Translations under genes and position numbers: made by a program
NCBI GenBank assembly: GCA_001803565.1
Contig: MHDQ01000248.1
Coordinates: forward strand, 1 to 5,265
From: Nitrospinae bacterium RIFCSPLOWO2_12_FULL_45_22
GTDB taxonomy: Bacteria > 2-12-FULL-45-22
Direction of reading: 5' to 3'
DNA length: 5,265 bases
The notes under the pieces: model-generated
The model's input: only the letters and a program-made list of their open reading frames with translations
What the model was told of the DNA's origin: nothing
Database searches by the model: none
In this document: positions 1 through 5,265 of the stretch, one piece after another
Layout of the letters: each line of letters opens with the position of its first letter
How positions within the stretch are numbered: position 1 is the first letter of the stretch

Positions 1-6
1 CTACTT

Positions 7-276
7 ATGGAAAACAATAGAAAATTCAGACCGGATACCAATTTAAAACTAATGGATCAAGCCCGGCAGGTGCTACGATATCATCACTATGCCTATCGAA
101 CTGAGCAGACATATTGTGACTGGATCATTCAATACCTGAGGTTTTATAAATACAAAAAACATCCCAGGGAAATGGGGAAGACCGAGAGTGATACATTTTT
201 GAGCTATCTGGCAACGGATAGAACGGTTTCAGCATCACCGCAACGGCAGGCATTGAATACTATTATATTGTCCTGA
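7..276 (+). pseudogene. Integron-type tyrosine recombinase, N-terminal fragment (truncated)
   Basis: This 89-codon fragment matches the N-terminal SAM-like, core-binding domain of integron integrases and related tyrosine recombinases. Readable landmarks are MDQARQVLRYHHYAYRTEQT (residues 16-35), the KHPREMG segment (about 51-57), FLSYLA (64-69) and VSASPQRQALN (74-84). Family members run to about 320-340 residues and carry the catalytic Arg...His-X-X-Arg...Tyr set in a C-terminal domain that is absent here. The reading frame stops at TGA (274-276), just where the family normally continues with an LFLY-like helix. A short +1-frame stretch after about base 258 (reading L-Y-C-P-E-A-S-V-N-R) could be the shifted continuation, so a frameshift plus deletion is likely. 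The remainder is replaced by the convergent 3' end of ilvE. Only six bases precede the ATG, so its start and upstream signals cannot be judged. It cannot be an active recombinase alone. Confidence 0.82.
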
Positions 277-299
277 AGCATCCGTGAACAGGAGATAAA

Positions 300-1370
300 T
301 CAGGTAATACGAACCCGCCAACCAAAAGGGTCTTCCCTGCGACCATACTGGATGCCGGTGATTTCTTCATAGAGTTTTTGGGACAATTCCCCTATTTTAC
401 CGTTCGCTACCCGGAAATCTTTTCCCTTGTAATAAATTTCACCAACAGGAGAAATAACCGCAGCGGTACCGGTGGCAAACATTTCCTTTAGAGACCCGTT
501 TTTACACCCACCAATGACCTCCTCAATGGAGATGAGACGTTCCGACACCTTGAGCCCCCAGCGCCTGACGAGCTGCAGTACAGAATCTCTGGTAACACCT
601 GGCAGGATAGTACCTCCCAGGGGTGGGGTGACGAGTTCATCATGGATAAAAAAGAAGATATTACTTGTACCCACCTCCTCTACATAATGAAGTTCTTTAG
701 CATCAAGCCATAAAACCTGGGTATAGCCTTTTTTGGCGGCTTGTTGTGATACGAAGAGCGTAGGACCATAGTTGCCAGATGTCTTTGTCTCCCCCACTCC
801 CCCTTTTGCCGCGCGTATATACTCATCAGAAACGTAAATCTTAGTTGGGTTGAACCCTTCAGGGTAGTAGGCTCCGACTGGACAGAGAACGATATAAAAC
901 AGGTACTGCTCCGAAGGTCTCACTCCAAGCCCTGGCTCAACGGCTATCATTGTGGGTCGAATATAGAGTGATGTGCCATCCGATTTAGGTATCCAACCAC
1001 GGTCAAGTAAAATCAACTCCTTTATGGCACGGAGAAAGAGATCCGGGGGCACCTCCGGCATAACCATTCTTCGGGCGGAAGCTTGCATACGTTCAATATA
1101 CTTCTCTGGCCGAAACAAGACAATACCTCCGTCCTCTAAGTAATAGGCCTTTAATCCTTCGAATACTTCTTGGTTATAGTGCAAGACCATAGCGGTCGGA
1201 TCAAGTCTCAGTTCCTGGTAAGGTTCGATGCGTGCGTTATGCCATCCTTTTAATCGGGTATAATCCATAAGAAACATATGATCAGTGGTATATTTCCCAA
1301 AACCCAATTCAGAATCTTTGGGACGAGATTTCTGGCCGATAGCCTTGGATCTAATGAATTTGATCTCCAT
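300..1370 (-). CDS. ilvE: Branched-chain amino acid aminotransferase (class IV PLP)
   Basis: The protein is a cytoplasmic PLP enzyme that interconverts leucine, isoleucine and valine with their 2-oxo acids, using 2-oxoglutarate/glutamate. Its 356 residues and motif layout fit the longer, eukaryote-like BCAT subgroup rather than the roughly 310-residue E. coli type. Visible motifs are the N-terminal FGKYTTDHMFLMDY (25-37), VFEGLKAY (69-76), the PLP region GGVGETKTSGNYGP (190-203) with probable Schiff-base Lys196, EEVGTSNIFF (231-240), TPPLGGTILPGVTRD (248-262) and FATGTAAVISPVGEI (298-311). The C-terminal GIQYGRREDPFGW (339-351) is also typical, so the gene looks complete. The start is supported by GAGGGGG (1378-1384) seven bases upstream of the ATG. 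It lies downstream of the CoA transferase but has its own candidate promoter at 1416-1444, so it may be expressed separately. The role may be biosynthetic, or it may supply 2-oxo acids to the neighbouring genes. Confidence 0.95.
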   Translation of the reverse strand: MEIKFIRSKAIGQKSRPKDSELGFGKYTTDHMFLMDYTRLKGWHNARIEPYQELRLDPTAMVLHYNQEVFEGLKAYYLEDGGIVLFRPEKYIERMQASARRMVMPEVPPDLFLRAIKELILLDRGWIPKSDGTSLYIRPTMIAVEPGLGVRPSEQYLFYIVLCPVGAYYPEGFNPTKIYVSDEYIRAAKGGVGETKTSGNYGPTLFVSQQAAKKGYTQVLWLDAKELHYVEEVGTSNIFFFIHDELVTPPLGGTILPGVTRDSVLQLVRRWGLKVSERLISIEEVIGGCKNGSLKEMFATGTAAVISPVGEIYYKGKDFRVANGKIGELSQKLYEEITGIQYGRREDPFGWRVRIT

Positions 1371-1415
1371 AGTGGATCCCCCTCACCAGATGAGCCAACA
1401 ATCTACCTATAAGTA

Positions 1416-1444
1416 ATTTAATCCGTCTCTTTAGGGATTGTAAA
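1416..1444 (-). promoter_or_regulatory. Candidate sigma70-type promoter for ilvE
   Basis: On the minus strand, TTTACA (1439-1444, five of six to the -35 consensus) is followed after exactly 17 bases by TTAAAT (1416-1421, four of six to the -10 consensus). Transcription would start near 1409, giving a leader of about 40 bases with the ilvE ribosome binding site. This would let ilvE be transcribed independently of the upstream CoA transferase gene. The call rests on sequence match only, in an AT-rich spacer where chance matches are common. Confidence 0.45.
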
Positions 1445-1465
1445 GTAAAAGAAATTGTATCCCTA
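1432..1465. repeat. Inverted repeat TAGGGAT/ATCCCTA
   Basis: Two perfect seven-base arms (1432-1438 and 1459-1465) are separated by 20 bases and bracket the candidate -35 of ilvE. They could be a spaced operator or a weak stem-loop after the CoA transferase stop codon. The loop is long and there is no U-tract, so it does not look like an intrinsic terminator. The arms are short enough to arise by chance. Confidence 0.3.
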
Positions 1466-1469
1466 TTAA

Positions 1470-2651
1470 TTAAATTACACTTGCCTCCTTCAGTTCATAT
1501 GTCTCATTAGGGGTCAAACCCAACAGGGTTTCATAGATTTCCTGATTATGCTGGCCTAATAGGGGTGCCGGTTTTATAGGGCCCACAGGAGAAGGAAGTT
1601 TTATGGGAGAATTGAGCACCTTAACTTTGCCTATACCCGGCTGATCGATCTCGGCAATCATACCCCGCTGGATAAGATCCTCATCATTCCATACCTCCTC
1701 GACATCTAATACTGGGCTACAAGGAACATCTCTTAGGGCCATCTCGTCATATATCTCTTGCTTGGTCCTGGATTGGGTCCAGGCCCCTATCATGGTATCA
1801 ATCTCTTCCCGGTTCCGCCATCGGGTATAGGGGGATCCATATTTGTCCGGGGTGATAAAATCCTCCCTCCCAATAACCTTCATCACCTCATTGGCTTGGG
1901 CATCGGTCAGGCCTAAGATATAAATATAGCCGTCTCTTGCTTGATATACGTTATATGGAGCGACACCAACCATACGGTTCCCTATCTCTTTCTCTACCTT
2001 TGCTGATTCATGATAGACATTGTGAATACCCAACGGGAAATAAAGGATCGTATCCCGCATGGCTATTTCAACCCTTTGCCCCTGGCCGGTTTTTTCGCGA
2101 TAATATAAGGCGCCCATGATGGCCATAGCAAAATGAGTCGCTGCGCCAAAATCGGCATAGGCGGCAGGGCATCTTATGGGTGGATTCCCGGGAAACCCGG
2201 TAGAAGCCATCGCCCCCCCTACTGCCTGAATAATAGGATCATAGGCCGGGGTCTTCTCATACCGACTACCTCGCCCAAAACCACTGATAGAGGCATATAT
2301 GAGCCGTGGATTGATCTCTGTCAAACCCTCGTAAGTAAGACCCCATTTCTCCATGGTGCCAGGCAAGAAATTTTCTACCAGAATATCGACATGTTTGATC
2401 AGTTCTCTGAATATATCTTTCCCTTTATCCTTCTTCAGGTTCAGGGTGATACACTTCTTATTGACATTGAGCAAGACATAGGGATAGCTAATGCCTTTAT
2501 GGTAAGTACTCAGTACCCTCATAGGGTCGCCCGATGGTGCCTCCAATTTAATCACTTCAGCCCCCAGGAAACCAAGGAGTAAAGTTGCATAGGGTCCGGT
2601 ACCATACTGTGAGCTGTCTAATACTTTGATGCCTTCAAGGACGAGTGACAT
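1470..2651 (-). CDS. Family III (CaiB/BaiF) acyl-CoA transferase
   Basis: This 393-residue protein is a full-length family III CoA transferase, an enzyme that moves CoA between carboxylic acids through an aspartyl-CoA thioester intermediate. Visible signatures are YGTGPYATLLLGFLGAEVIK (16-35) with the following EAPSGDP, NLKKDKGKDIFREL (71-84), VDILVENFLPGTMEKWGL (88-105), RLIYASISGFG (116-126), the probable nucleophile Asp167 in AAYADFGA (163-170), the stretch ending TGQGQRVEIAM (188-198) and PLLGQHN (363-369). Relatives include CaiB, FldA, HadA, BbsEF and formyl-CoA transferase. Substrate cannot be read from sequence. The neighbouring 2-hydroxyacyl-CoA dehydratase subunit makes a 2-hydroxyacid CoA transferase (FldA/HadA role) plausible, but this is inference. 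Its ATG lies 34 bases inside the end of the crotonase gene, with GAGGAGA (2659-2665) seven bases upstream, which fixes the start and implies translational coupling. Confidence 0.92.
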   Translation of the reverse strand: MSLVLEGIKVLDSSQYGTGPYATLLLGFLGAEVIKLEAPSGDPMRVLSTYHKGISYPYVLLNVNKKCITLNLKKDKGKDIFRELIKHVDILVENFLPGTMEKWGLTYEGLTEINPRLIYASISGFGRGSRYEKTPAYDPIIQAVGGAMASTGFPGNPPIRCPAAYADFGAATHFAMAIMGALYYREKTGQGQRVEIAMRDTILYFPLGIHNVYHESAKVEKEIGNRMVGVAPYNVYQARDGYIYILGLTDAQANEVMKVIGREDFITPDKYGSPYTRWRNREEIDTMIGAWTQSRTKQEIYDEMALRDVPCSPVLDVEEVWNDEDLIQRGMIAEIDQPGIGKVKVLNSPIKLPSPVGPIKPAPLLGQHNQEIYETLLGLTPNETYELKEASVI

Positions 2652-3565
2652 GTTTTTATCTCCTCGGACGCTTCTATTTTCTTTATTCCTTCATCAACCA
2701 GCCCGGCATAGCGGTCATGCAAACCCGAAAGCCCCCCTTTTAATCCCTTATCTCTTCGCTGTTTCAGGTAGCTGTATTCTTCAGGCTCCCAGCGCAAGTT
2801 AGTAAACAAGGTATGGGACACATAGCCCTGGGCAAAGCCCGCAGTAAGCCCCAGGGAATCATAGACCATATGCCGTGTAGCCTTACCTATAGCGATGCCG
2901 TCCCGGGGCATAAGGCAGAGGGCCTTAACCATCTTATCAACTTCTTCCTCCATCCGTTCATGAGGGACAGCTTTGGTCACCAGTCCCATCTGTGCTGCTT
3001 CTTTACCATCGAACAATCGGGTAGTGAGTAAAATATCCAGGGCCCTCTTCATCCCCACAGTCATAATGAGGATAGGGATGTAAGGAATAGCGGCACCACC
3101 TGAACCGAGTCGCTGATCGATCAAGCCGAGCTGGGCATCTTCGGTTACTACGGCGAAATCGCAATATAACAAAAGGTGGGTCCCTATACCAAAACTGTAA
3201 CCATGGGCCTGGGCAACGGTTATCTTGGGATGCAAAAAGATTCGTTGGAACCCATCCATAAAGCGCCGATCCAATTTTAATCTTATACGCTGACTCGGGC
3301 GCTTCTCATCTGGCTGTCCCGTTCCTCCGCCATAGACATGATATACCGTATCAAGCCTTTCACCCGCACAAAAACAAGGGCCATTACCTTTCAGAAGAAC
3401 GACCTTCACCTCATCATCCTCTGCCGCCTCATCAAAGGCAGCAAAAAACTCGACTGCCTCTTCCCCCATGCCGATCAGGTCGAGGACATTGCGTTTTTCT
3501 GGCCGGTTTAAGATGATCTTGGCCACACTCCCTTCCTTTTCATAGATCAATGTCTTATAGTCCAT
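2618..3565 (-). CDS. Crotonase-fold enoyl-CoA hydratase/isomerase family protein with atypical active site
   Basis: The 315-residue protein has a clear crotonase core: VAKIILNRPEKRNVLD (14-29), the first oxyanion-hole segment GPCFCAGERLD (62-72), and the second segment HGYSFGIGTHLLLYCD (121-136), then LGLIDQRLG (146-154) and the helix-plus-GLVTKAVP region (194-201). Aligned by eye to rat mitochondrial crotonase, KPVIAAVNGYALGGGCEL matches the region ending GIGTHL, so Glu144 becomes His130. Glu164 becomes Asp150. Ordinary hydratases keep both glutamates, so the reaction is uncertain: isomerase, hydrolase or another CoA chemistry is possible. The protein is also about 50 residues longer than typical hydratases (about 260), partly through an insert near residues 73-100 and a C-terminal tail. 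Its stop lies within the CoA transferase gene, so the two are co-transcribed. The start is fixed by tandem GGAGG motifs directly upstream. Confidence 0.88.
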   Translation of the reverse strand: MDYKTLIYEKEGSVAKIILNRPEKRNVLDLIGMGEEAVEFFAAFDEAAEDDEVKVVLLKGNGPCFCAGERLDTVYHVYGGGTGQPDEKRPSQRIRLKLDRRFMDGFQRIFLHPKITVAQAHGYSFGIGTHLLLYCDFAVVTEDAQLGLIDQRLGSGGAAIPYIPILIMTVGMKRALDILLTTRLFDGKEAAQMGLVTKAVPHERMEEEVDKMVKALCLMPRDGIAIGKATRHMVYDSLGLTAGFAQGYVSHTLFTNLRWEPEEYSYLKQRRDKGLKGGLSGLHDRYAGLVDEGIKKIEASEEIKTCHSSLKASKY

Positions 3566-3567
3566 TT

Positions 3568-3577
3568 CCTCCCCTCC
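3568..3577 (-). promoter_or_regulatory. Tandem Shine-Dalgarno sequence of the crotonase gene
   Basis: The minus strand reads GGAGGGGAGG just before the ATG at 3565. The two overlapping GGAGG copies give spacings of 7 bases (3573-3577, optimal) and 2 bases (3568-3572, too close). This supports the annotated start and predicts strong translation. Confidence 0.6.
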
Positions 3578-3597
3578 CCTAAAGATTCATCTCTCGT

Positions 3598-3623
3598 CTC
3601 ACTCCTTACTACTCACTGCTCAC
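3598..3623. repeat. Short GTGAG-type repeat tract
   Basis: Three CTCAC units (3598-3602, 3612-3616, 3619-3623; GTGAG on the minus strand), with a further CT-rich stretch to the left, make a low-complexity tract in the untranslated leader of the crotonase gene. It resembles small intergenic tandem repeats seen in many bacterial genomes. No function can be read from it. Confidence 0.35.
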
Positions 3624-3659
3624 GGTTTAGTGGTCTTTGTACCCCGGTGGCAGATGAAG

Positions 3660-3673
3660 TTTACCCGGGTAAA
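3660..3673. promoter_or_regulatory. Perfect 14-base palindrome TTTACCCGGGTAAA, candidate operator
   Basis: The sequence is a gapless, perfect palindrome located about +3 to +16 relative to the transcription start predicted from the promoter at 3683-3710. That is a classic position for a repressor site. With no loop it is unlikely to act as an RNA hairpin, which favours a dimeric DNA-binding protein. A weaker, imperfect element around CCCCGG (3642-3649) is centred 21 bases further downstream, about two helical turns away. The binding protein is unknown and no regulator gene is in the window. Confidence 0.5.
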
Positions 3674-3682
3674 TGGTAATAT

Positions 3683-3710
3683 ATCATAATCATTAGATAT
3701 AAGGGTGCAA
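3683..3710 (-). promoter_or_regulatory. Candidate promoter of the crotonase/CoA transferase operon
   Basis: On the minus strand, TTGCAC (3705-3710) matches the -35 consensus at four of six positions. After 16 bases comes TATGAT (3683-3688), five of six to the -10 consensus. The surrounding DNA is AT-rich and contains a TATATC/GATATA inverted repeat (3680-3685 and 3696-3701) overlapping the -10. Start of transcription would be near 3676, leaving a leader of about 110 bases before the crotonase ATG. This suggests the crotonase and CoA transferase can be expressed without the dehydratase gene. Confidence 0.5.
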
Positions 3711-3758
3711 GGTTTTGTAGGAGGATACTGGAGACATTTAAGCAGGGCTTCCCCAGCA

Positions 3759-5033
3759 CTATACCCGCTCGGTCAGCATTTCAAAAAATCCTTCGAGTTT
3801 ATCCTTTAGATCATCGGTTGAGGCAAAGGATGGGTCCATAACATCACAATCGAGGACCAGCGTAGGGATATTGCATTCCTCCTGTAAGGCATCCTTTATG
3901 CTTCGGATAAGGGCACAGGCCTGTCGGCAGCCAATATGGGCAAAATAGAGGGCCCCATGCGGTTTAAATTCCCTGGCTATTCTTAAGGTGTCTCGGATAA
4001 AACTATCTGCCGGGCCGTGCATCTGTTTGATCGTGGAAAAATGGAGATTAATCATGGCCAAACTCTCGAGGGGTTTGGATAGATCAATATTATCCTGGCC
4101 CACCCAGGCATTCCCGGATTCCATAACAATACTGGCACCATATTCCCTTTCCAGCCAATCCAATAGCTTCAGTTCATAAAAGGGTGGTATAAAGCAGGAG
4201 ATGAGCCTGAAACGCTCTTGGGGAATAGCTCCCTGCTTATTTTCTACCTTTTCCCGAATCTCATCACGAATGAGTTCCAGATAAGCTACCCCTTCGGGTG
4301 TAGCTAAACATAGCCAGCCAGCAATAAGCATATTTACAAATGTTCTATTCTTCATAGGGGCAGGTATGGCTTTTCTCAGTTGATAAATTTCTCGATAGAG
4401 TTGAACGGTACGCCAGGATAAAGCCACGACCTCTCTAAGGCGGTCATAGTCCATTTTTCTCCCGGTTTGCTCTTCCAGAAAATGAATCAATCGCTCTAAT
4501 TCTCTTACAAAATAACTAAACTCAACACCATTACCCCTATAAGGCCGTTCCAGGAAAAACCCTGGACACCTGAATTTATCCATCAATAAATCGCCACTCT
4601 TGGCGGTATTGTCACAAACTTGATTCGTCCATACAATGAAATCTGGTCTGGGCATCTCCTCCTTGATCGAACTGGCCGCTAAAATCCTATGGGCAGAGCA
4701 TACCTCTGGCGCTAACCCGGCTTCAGCCGCTGTGCCGAGGTATTCCCCATACTTATTCAGCATAATAGTCATCATGGCTGCGGTTGATTCCAGATGGAGC
4801 GGGACAATATCCATGGCATGGAATAATTCTATGGGTGCCATGACGGTATGACCCCCGATAAACTTTCCCTCCTCTTTGGCATTCACTATTTTTTTATAGT
4901 AATCACCCATTAGTTCATAATAGACCTCGTCGCTCTTTATAGTGGGACTGGCCTTACGGTGGCGATGCATAACTCCAAGGATATCAACCATCAATTCTAA
5001 GTTTGTCTTCTTGCTGTCCTCTAATCTCTTCAT
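3759..5033 (-). CDS. 2-hydroxyacyl-CoA dehydratase family (HgdB/HadB/BcrC-like) iron-sulfur subunit
   Basis: The 424-residue protein belongs to the family of dehydratase D-component and benzoyl-CoA reductase subunits. These bind a [4Fe-4S] cluster through conserved cysteines and, after one-electron activation by an ATPase, dehydrate 2-hydroxyacyl-CoA by a ketyl-radical route. Visible features are GHTVMAPIELFHAMDIVPLH (61-80), the EVCSAHR segment with Cys112, NQVCDNT with Cys140, FRCPGFF with Cys156, and the C-terminal AHIGCRQACAL with Cys369 and Cys373 followed by LVLDCDVMDPS (392-402). Cys112, Cys140 and Cys369 are the most likely cluster ligands. Family members usually act as heterodimers of two related subunits, but no partner and no activator lie in the window. 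A stand-alone homodimer, such as a double-cubane-cluster-type protein, is an alternative. AGGAGA (5040-5045) seven bases upstream supports the start. It is probably the first gene of its transcript, and substrate is unknown. Confidence 0.88.
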   Translation of the reverse strand: MKRLEDSKKTNLELMVDILGVMHRHRKASPTIKSDEVYYELMGDYYKKIVNAKEEGKFIGGHTVMAPIELFHAMDIVPLHLESTAAMMTIMLNKYGEYLGTAAEAGLAPEVCSAHRILAASSIKEEMPRPDFIVWTNQVCDNTAKSGDLLMDKFRCPGFFLERPYRGNGVEFSYFVRELERLIHFLEEQTGRKMDYDRLREVVALSWRTVQLYREIYQLRKAIPAPMKNRTFVNMLIAGWLCLATPEGVAYLELIRDEIREKVENKQGAIPQERFRLISCFIPPFYELKLLDWLEREYGASIVMESGNAWVGQDNIDLSKPLESLAMINLHFSTIKQMHGPADSFIRDTLRIAREFKPHGALYFAHIGCRQACALIRSIKDALQEECNIPTLVLDCDVMDPSFASTDDLKDKLEGFFEMLTERV

Positions 5034-5081
5034 AACCCATCTCCTGCCTAAATAATGAAATCGGTTATCTCTGTCTTTACA

Positions 5082-5099
5082 GGGCGTCTACAGATGCCC
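5082..5099. promoter_or_regulatory. Leader hairpin upstream of the dehydratase gene
   Basis: Arms 5082-5088 (GGGCGTC) and 5093-5099 (GATGCCC) enclose a four-base loop. On the transcribed (minus-strand) RNA this gives six pairs with one internal A-C mismatch. It sits about 50 bases before the ATG in a leader of roughly 155 bases. A seven-base direct repeat, ACAGGGC (5079-5085 and 5103-5109), flanks it. No U-tract follows, so it is not a terminator. It may influence translation or RNA stability, or be incidental. Confidence 0.3.
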
Positions 5100-5178
5100 C
5101 CAACAGGGCCGCCATGCTGCCCCATAATCCCCTAACAGAAATGCTACCGGCCTGGTAAATAATTGGGTCCGCCACAAA

Positions 5179-5196
5179 CCATATAACGGTTTATGG
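5179..5196. promoter_or_regulatory. Imperfect 18-base dyad at the dehydratase promoter, candidate operator
   Basis: CCATATAACGGTTTATGG is an inverted repeat with seven of nine pairs matching. It lies immediately downstream of, and touches, the proposed -10 element (5195-5200), a position where a bound protein would block initiation. It is unlike the palindrome at 3660-3673, so if both are real they would answer to different regulators. Support is sequence symmetry and position only. Confidence 0.35.
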
Positions 5197-5223
5197 ATTA
5201 CCTGTTGAAGGTTCTTTTGTCAA
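5195..5223 (-). promoter_or_regulatory. Candidate promoter of the dehydratase gene
   Basis: A perfect -35 consensus, TTGACA (5218-5223 on the minus strand), is followed after 17 bases by TAATCC (5195-5200), a poor -10 with only the first two bases matching. A strong -35 with a weak -10 is common at promoters needing an activator, but the match could also be chance. The implied leader is about 155 bases. The rest of the 5034-5265 region shows no convincing gene. Confidence 0.35.
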
Positions 5224-5265
5224 GCCTTTTTTCCTCGAAGTCGCGAATCATATTCTCCGATCATT

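Noticed and set aside
301-360. In-frame reading beyond the integrase stop (I-N-Q-V-I-R-T-R-Q-P-K) vaguely resembling the IntI linker
   Set aside because: These bases are the antisense of the conserved QYGRREDPFGW end of the aminotransferase, so the resemblance is most likely chance.
2133-2582. 149-codon open frame on the plus strand, antisense to the CoA transferase
   Set aside because: It lies entirely opposite a gene with clear family motifs, has no recognisable domain, and its length is explained by codon bias of the opposite strand.
3741-3757. Possible terminator after the dehydratase gene (GCTGGG...CCCTGC on the minus strand)
   Set aside because: The stem is short with a central T-T mismatch and is followed by TTAAATG rather than a U-tract, so readthrough into the crotonase gene remains possible.
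5220-5264. Short minus-strand frame at the window edge reading MIGEYDSRLRGKKA then stop
   Set aside because: Fourteen codons cut by the window end cannot be told from chance. The DSRLRG reading also resembles spurious translations of common intergenic repeats, and the DNA only loosely matches such a repeat. It could be the C-terminus of an upstream gene.
1-5265. Search for CRISPR arrays, tRNA/rRNA genes, complete insertion sequences or cassette attC sites
   Set aside because: No regularly spaced long repeats, RNA gene signatures, transposase ends or attC-like paired boxes were seen by eye.

Overview
The window is a bacterial chromosomal segment carrying four metabolic genes, all on the minus strand, plus a broken integrase remnant at the left edge on the plus strand. 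The gene content suggests an anaerobic bacterium. The first gene belongs to the oxygen-sensitive, iron-sulfur 2-hydroxyacyl-CoA dehydratase family, and it stands with acyl-CoA handling genes. Protein style and composition would fit an uncultured Desulfobacterota-like or similar anaerobe, but that placement is an impression; no marker gene is present.

Layout in the direction of transcription, right to left. Positions 5265-5034 form a leader region of about 230 bases with a candidate promoter (TTGACA at 5218-5223), a dyad over its -10 and a leader hairpin. Positions 5033-3759 encode a 424-residue 2-hydroxyacyl-CoA dehydratase subunit. Positions 3758-3566 are a 193-base spacer with a good candidate promoter and a perfect 14-base palindrome just downstream of its -10. 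Positions 3565-2618 encode a 315-residue crotonase-fold protein. It overlaps by 34 bases a 393-residue family III (CaiB/BaiF) CoA transferase at 2651-1470. After a 98-99 base spacer with its own candidate promoter comes a branched-chain amino acid aminotransferase (ilvE, 1370-300). Converging on its 3' end, with only 23 bases between the stop codons, is an 89-codon fragment of an integron-type tyrosine recombinase (7-276).

Taken together, the genes could describe a route in which an amino acid is transaminated to a 2-oxo acid (IlvE), reduced to a 2-hydroxy acid by an enzyme not in the window, activated by CoA transfer (CaiB-like protein), dehydrated to an enoyl-CoA (dehydratase) and further processed by the crotonase. 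This resembles the reductive branch of Stickland leucine or phenylalanine fermentation. It is an inference from family membership. The partner dehydratase subunit, the ATP-dependent activator and the 2-hydroxyacid dehydrogenase are not visible here, and IlvE may simply be a biosynthetic neighbour with its own promoter. The most unusual points are the lone dehydratase subunit and the crotonase, in which both classical catalytic glutamates appear to be replaced (His130, Asp150).
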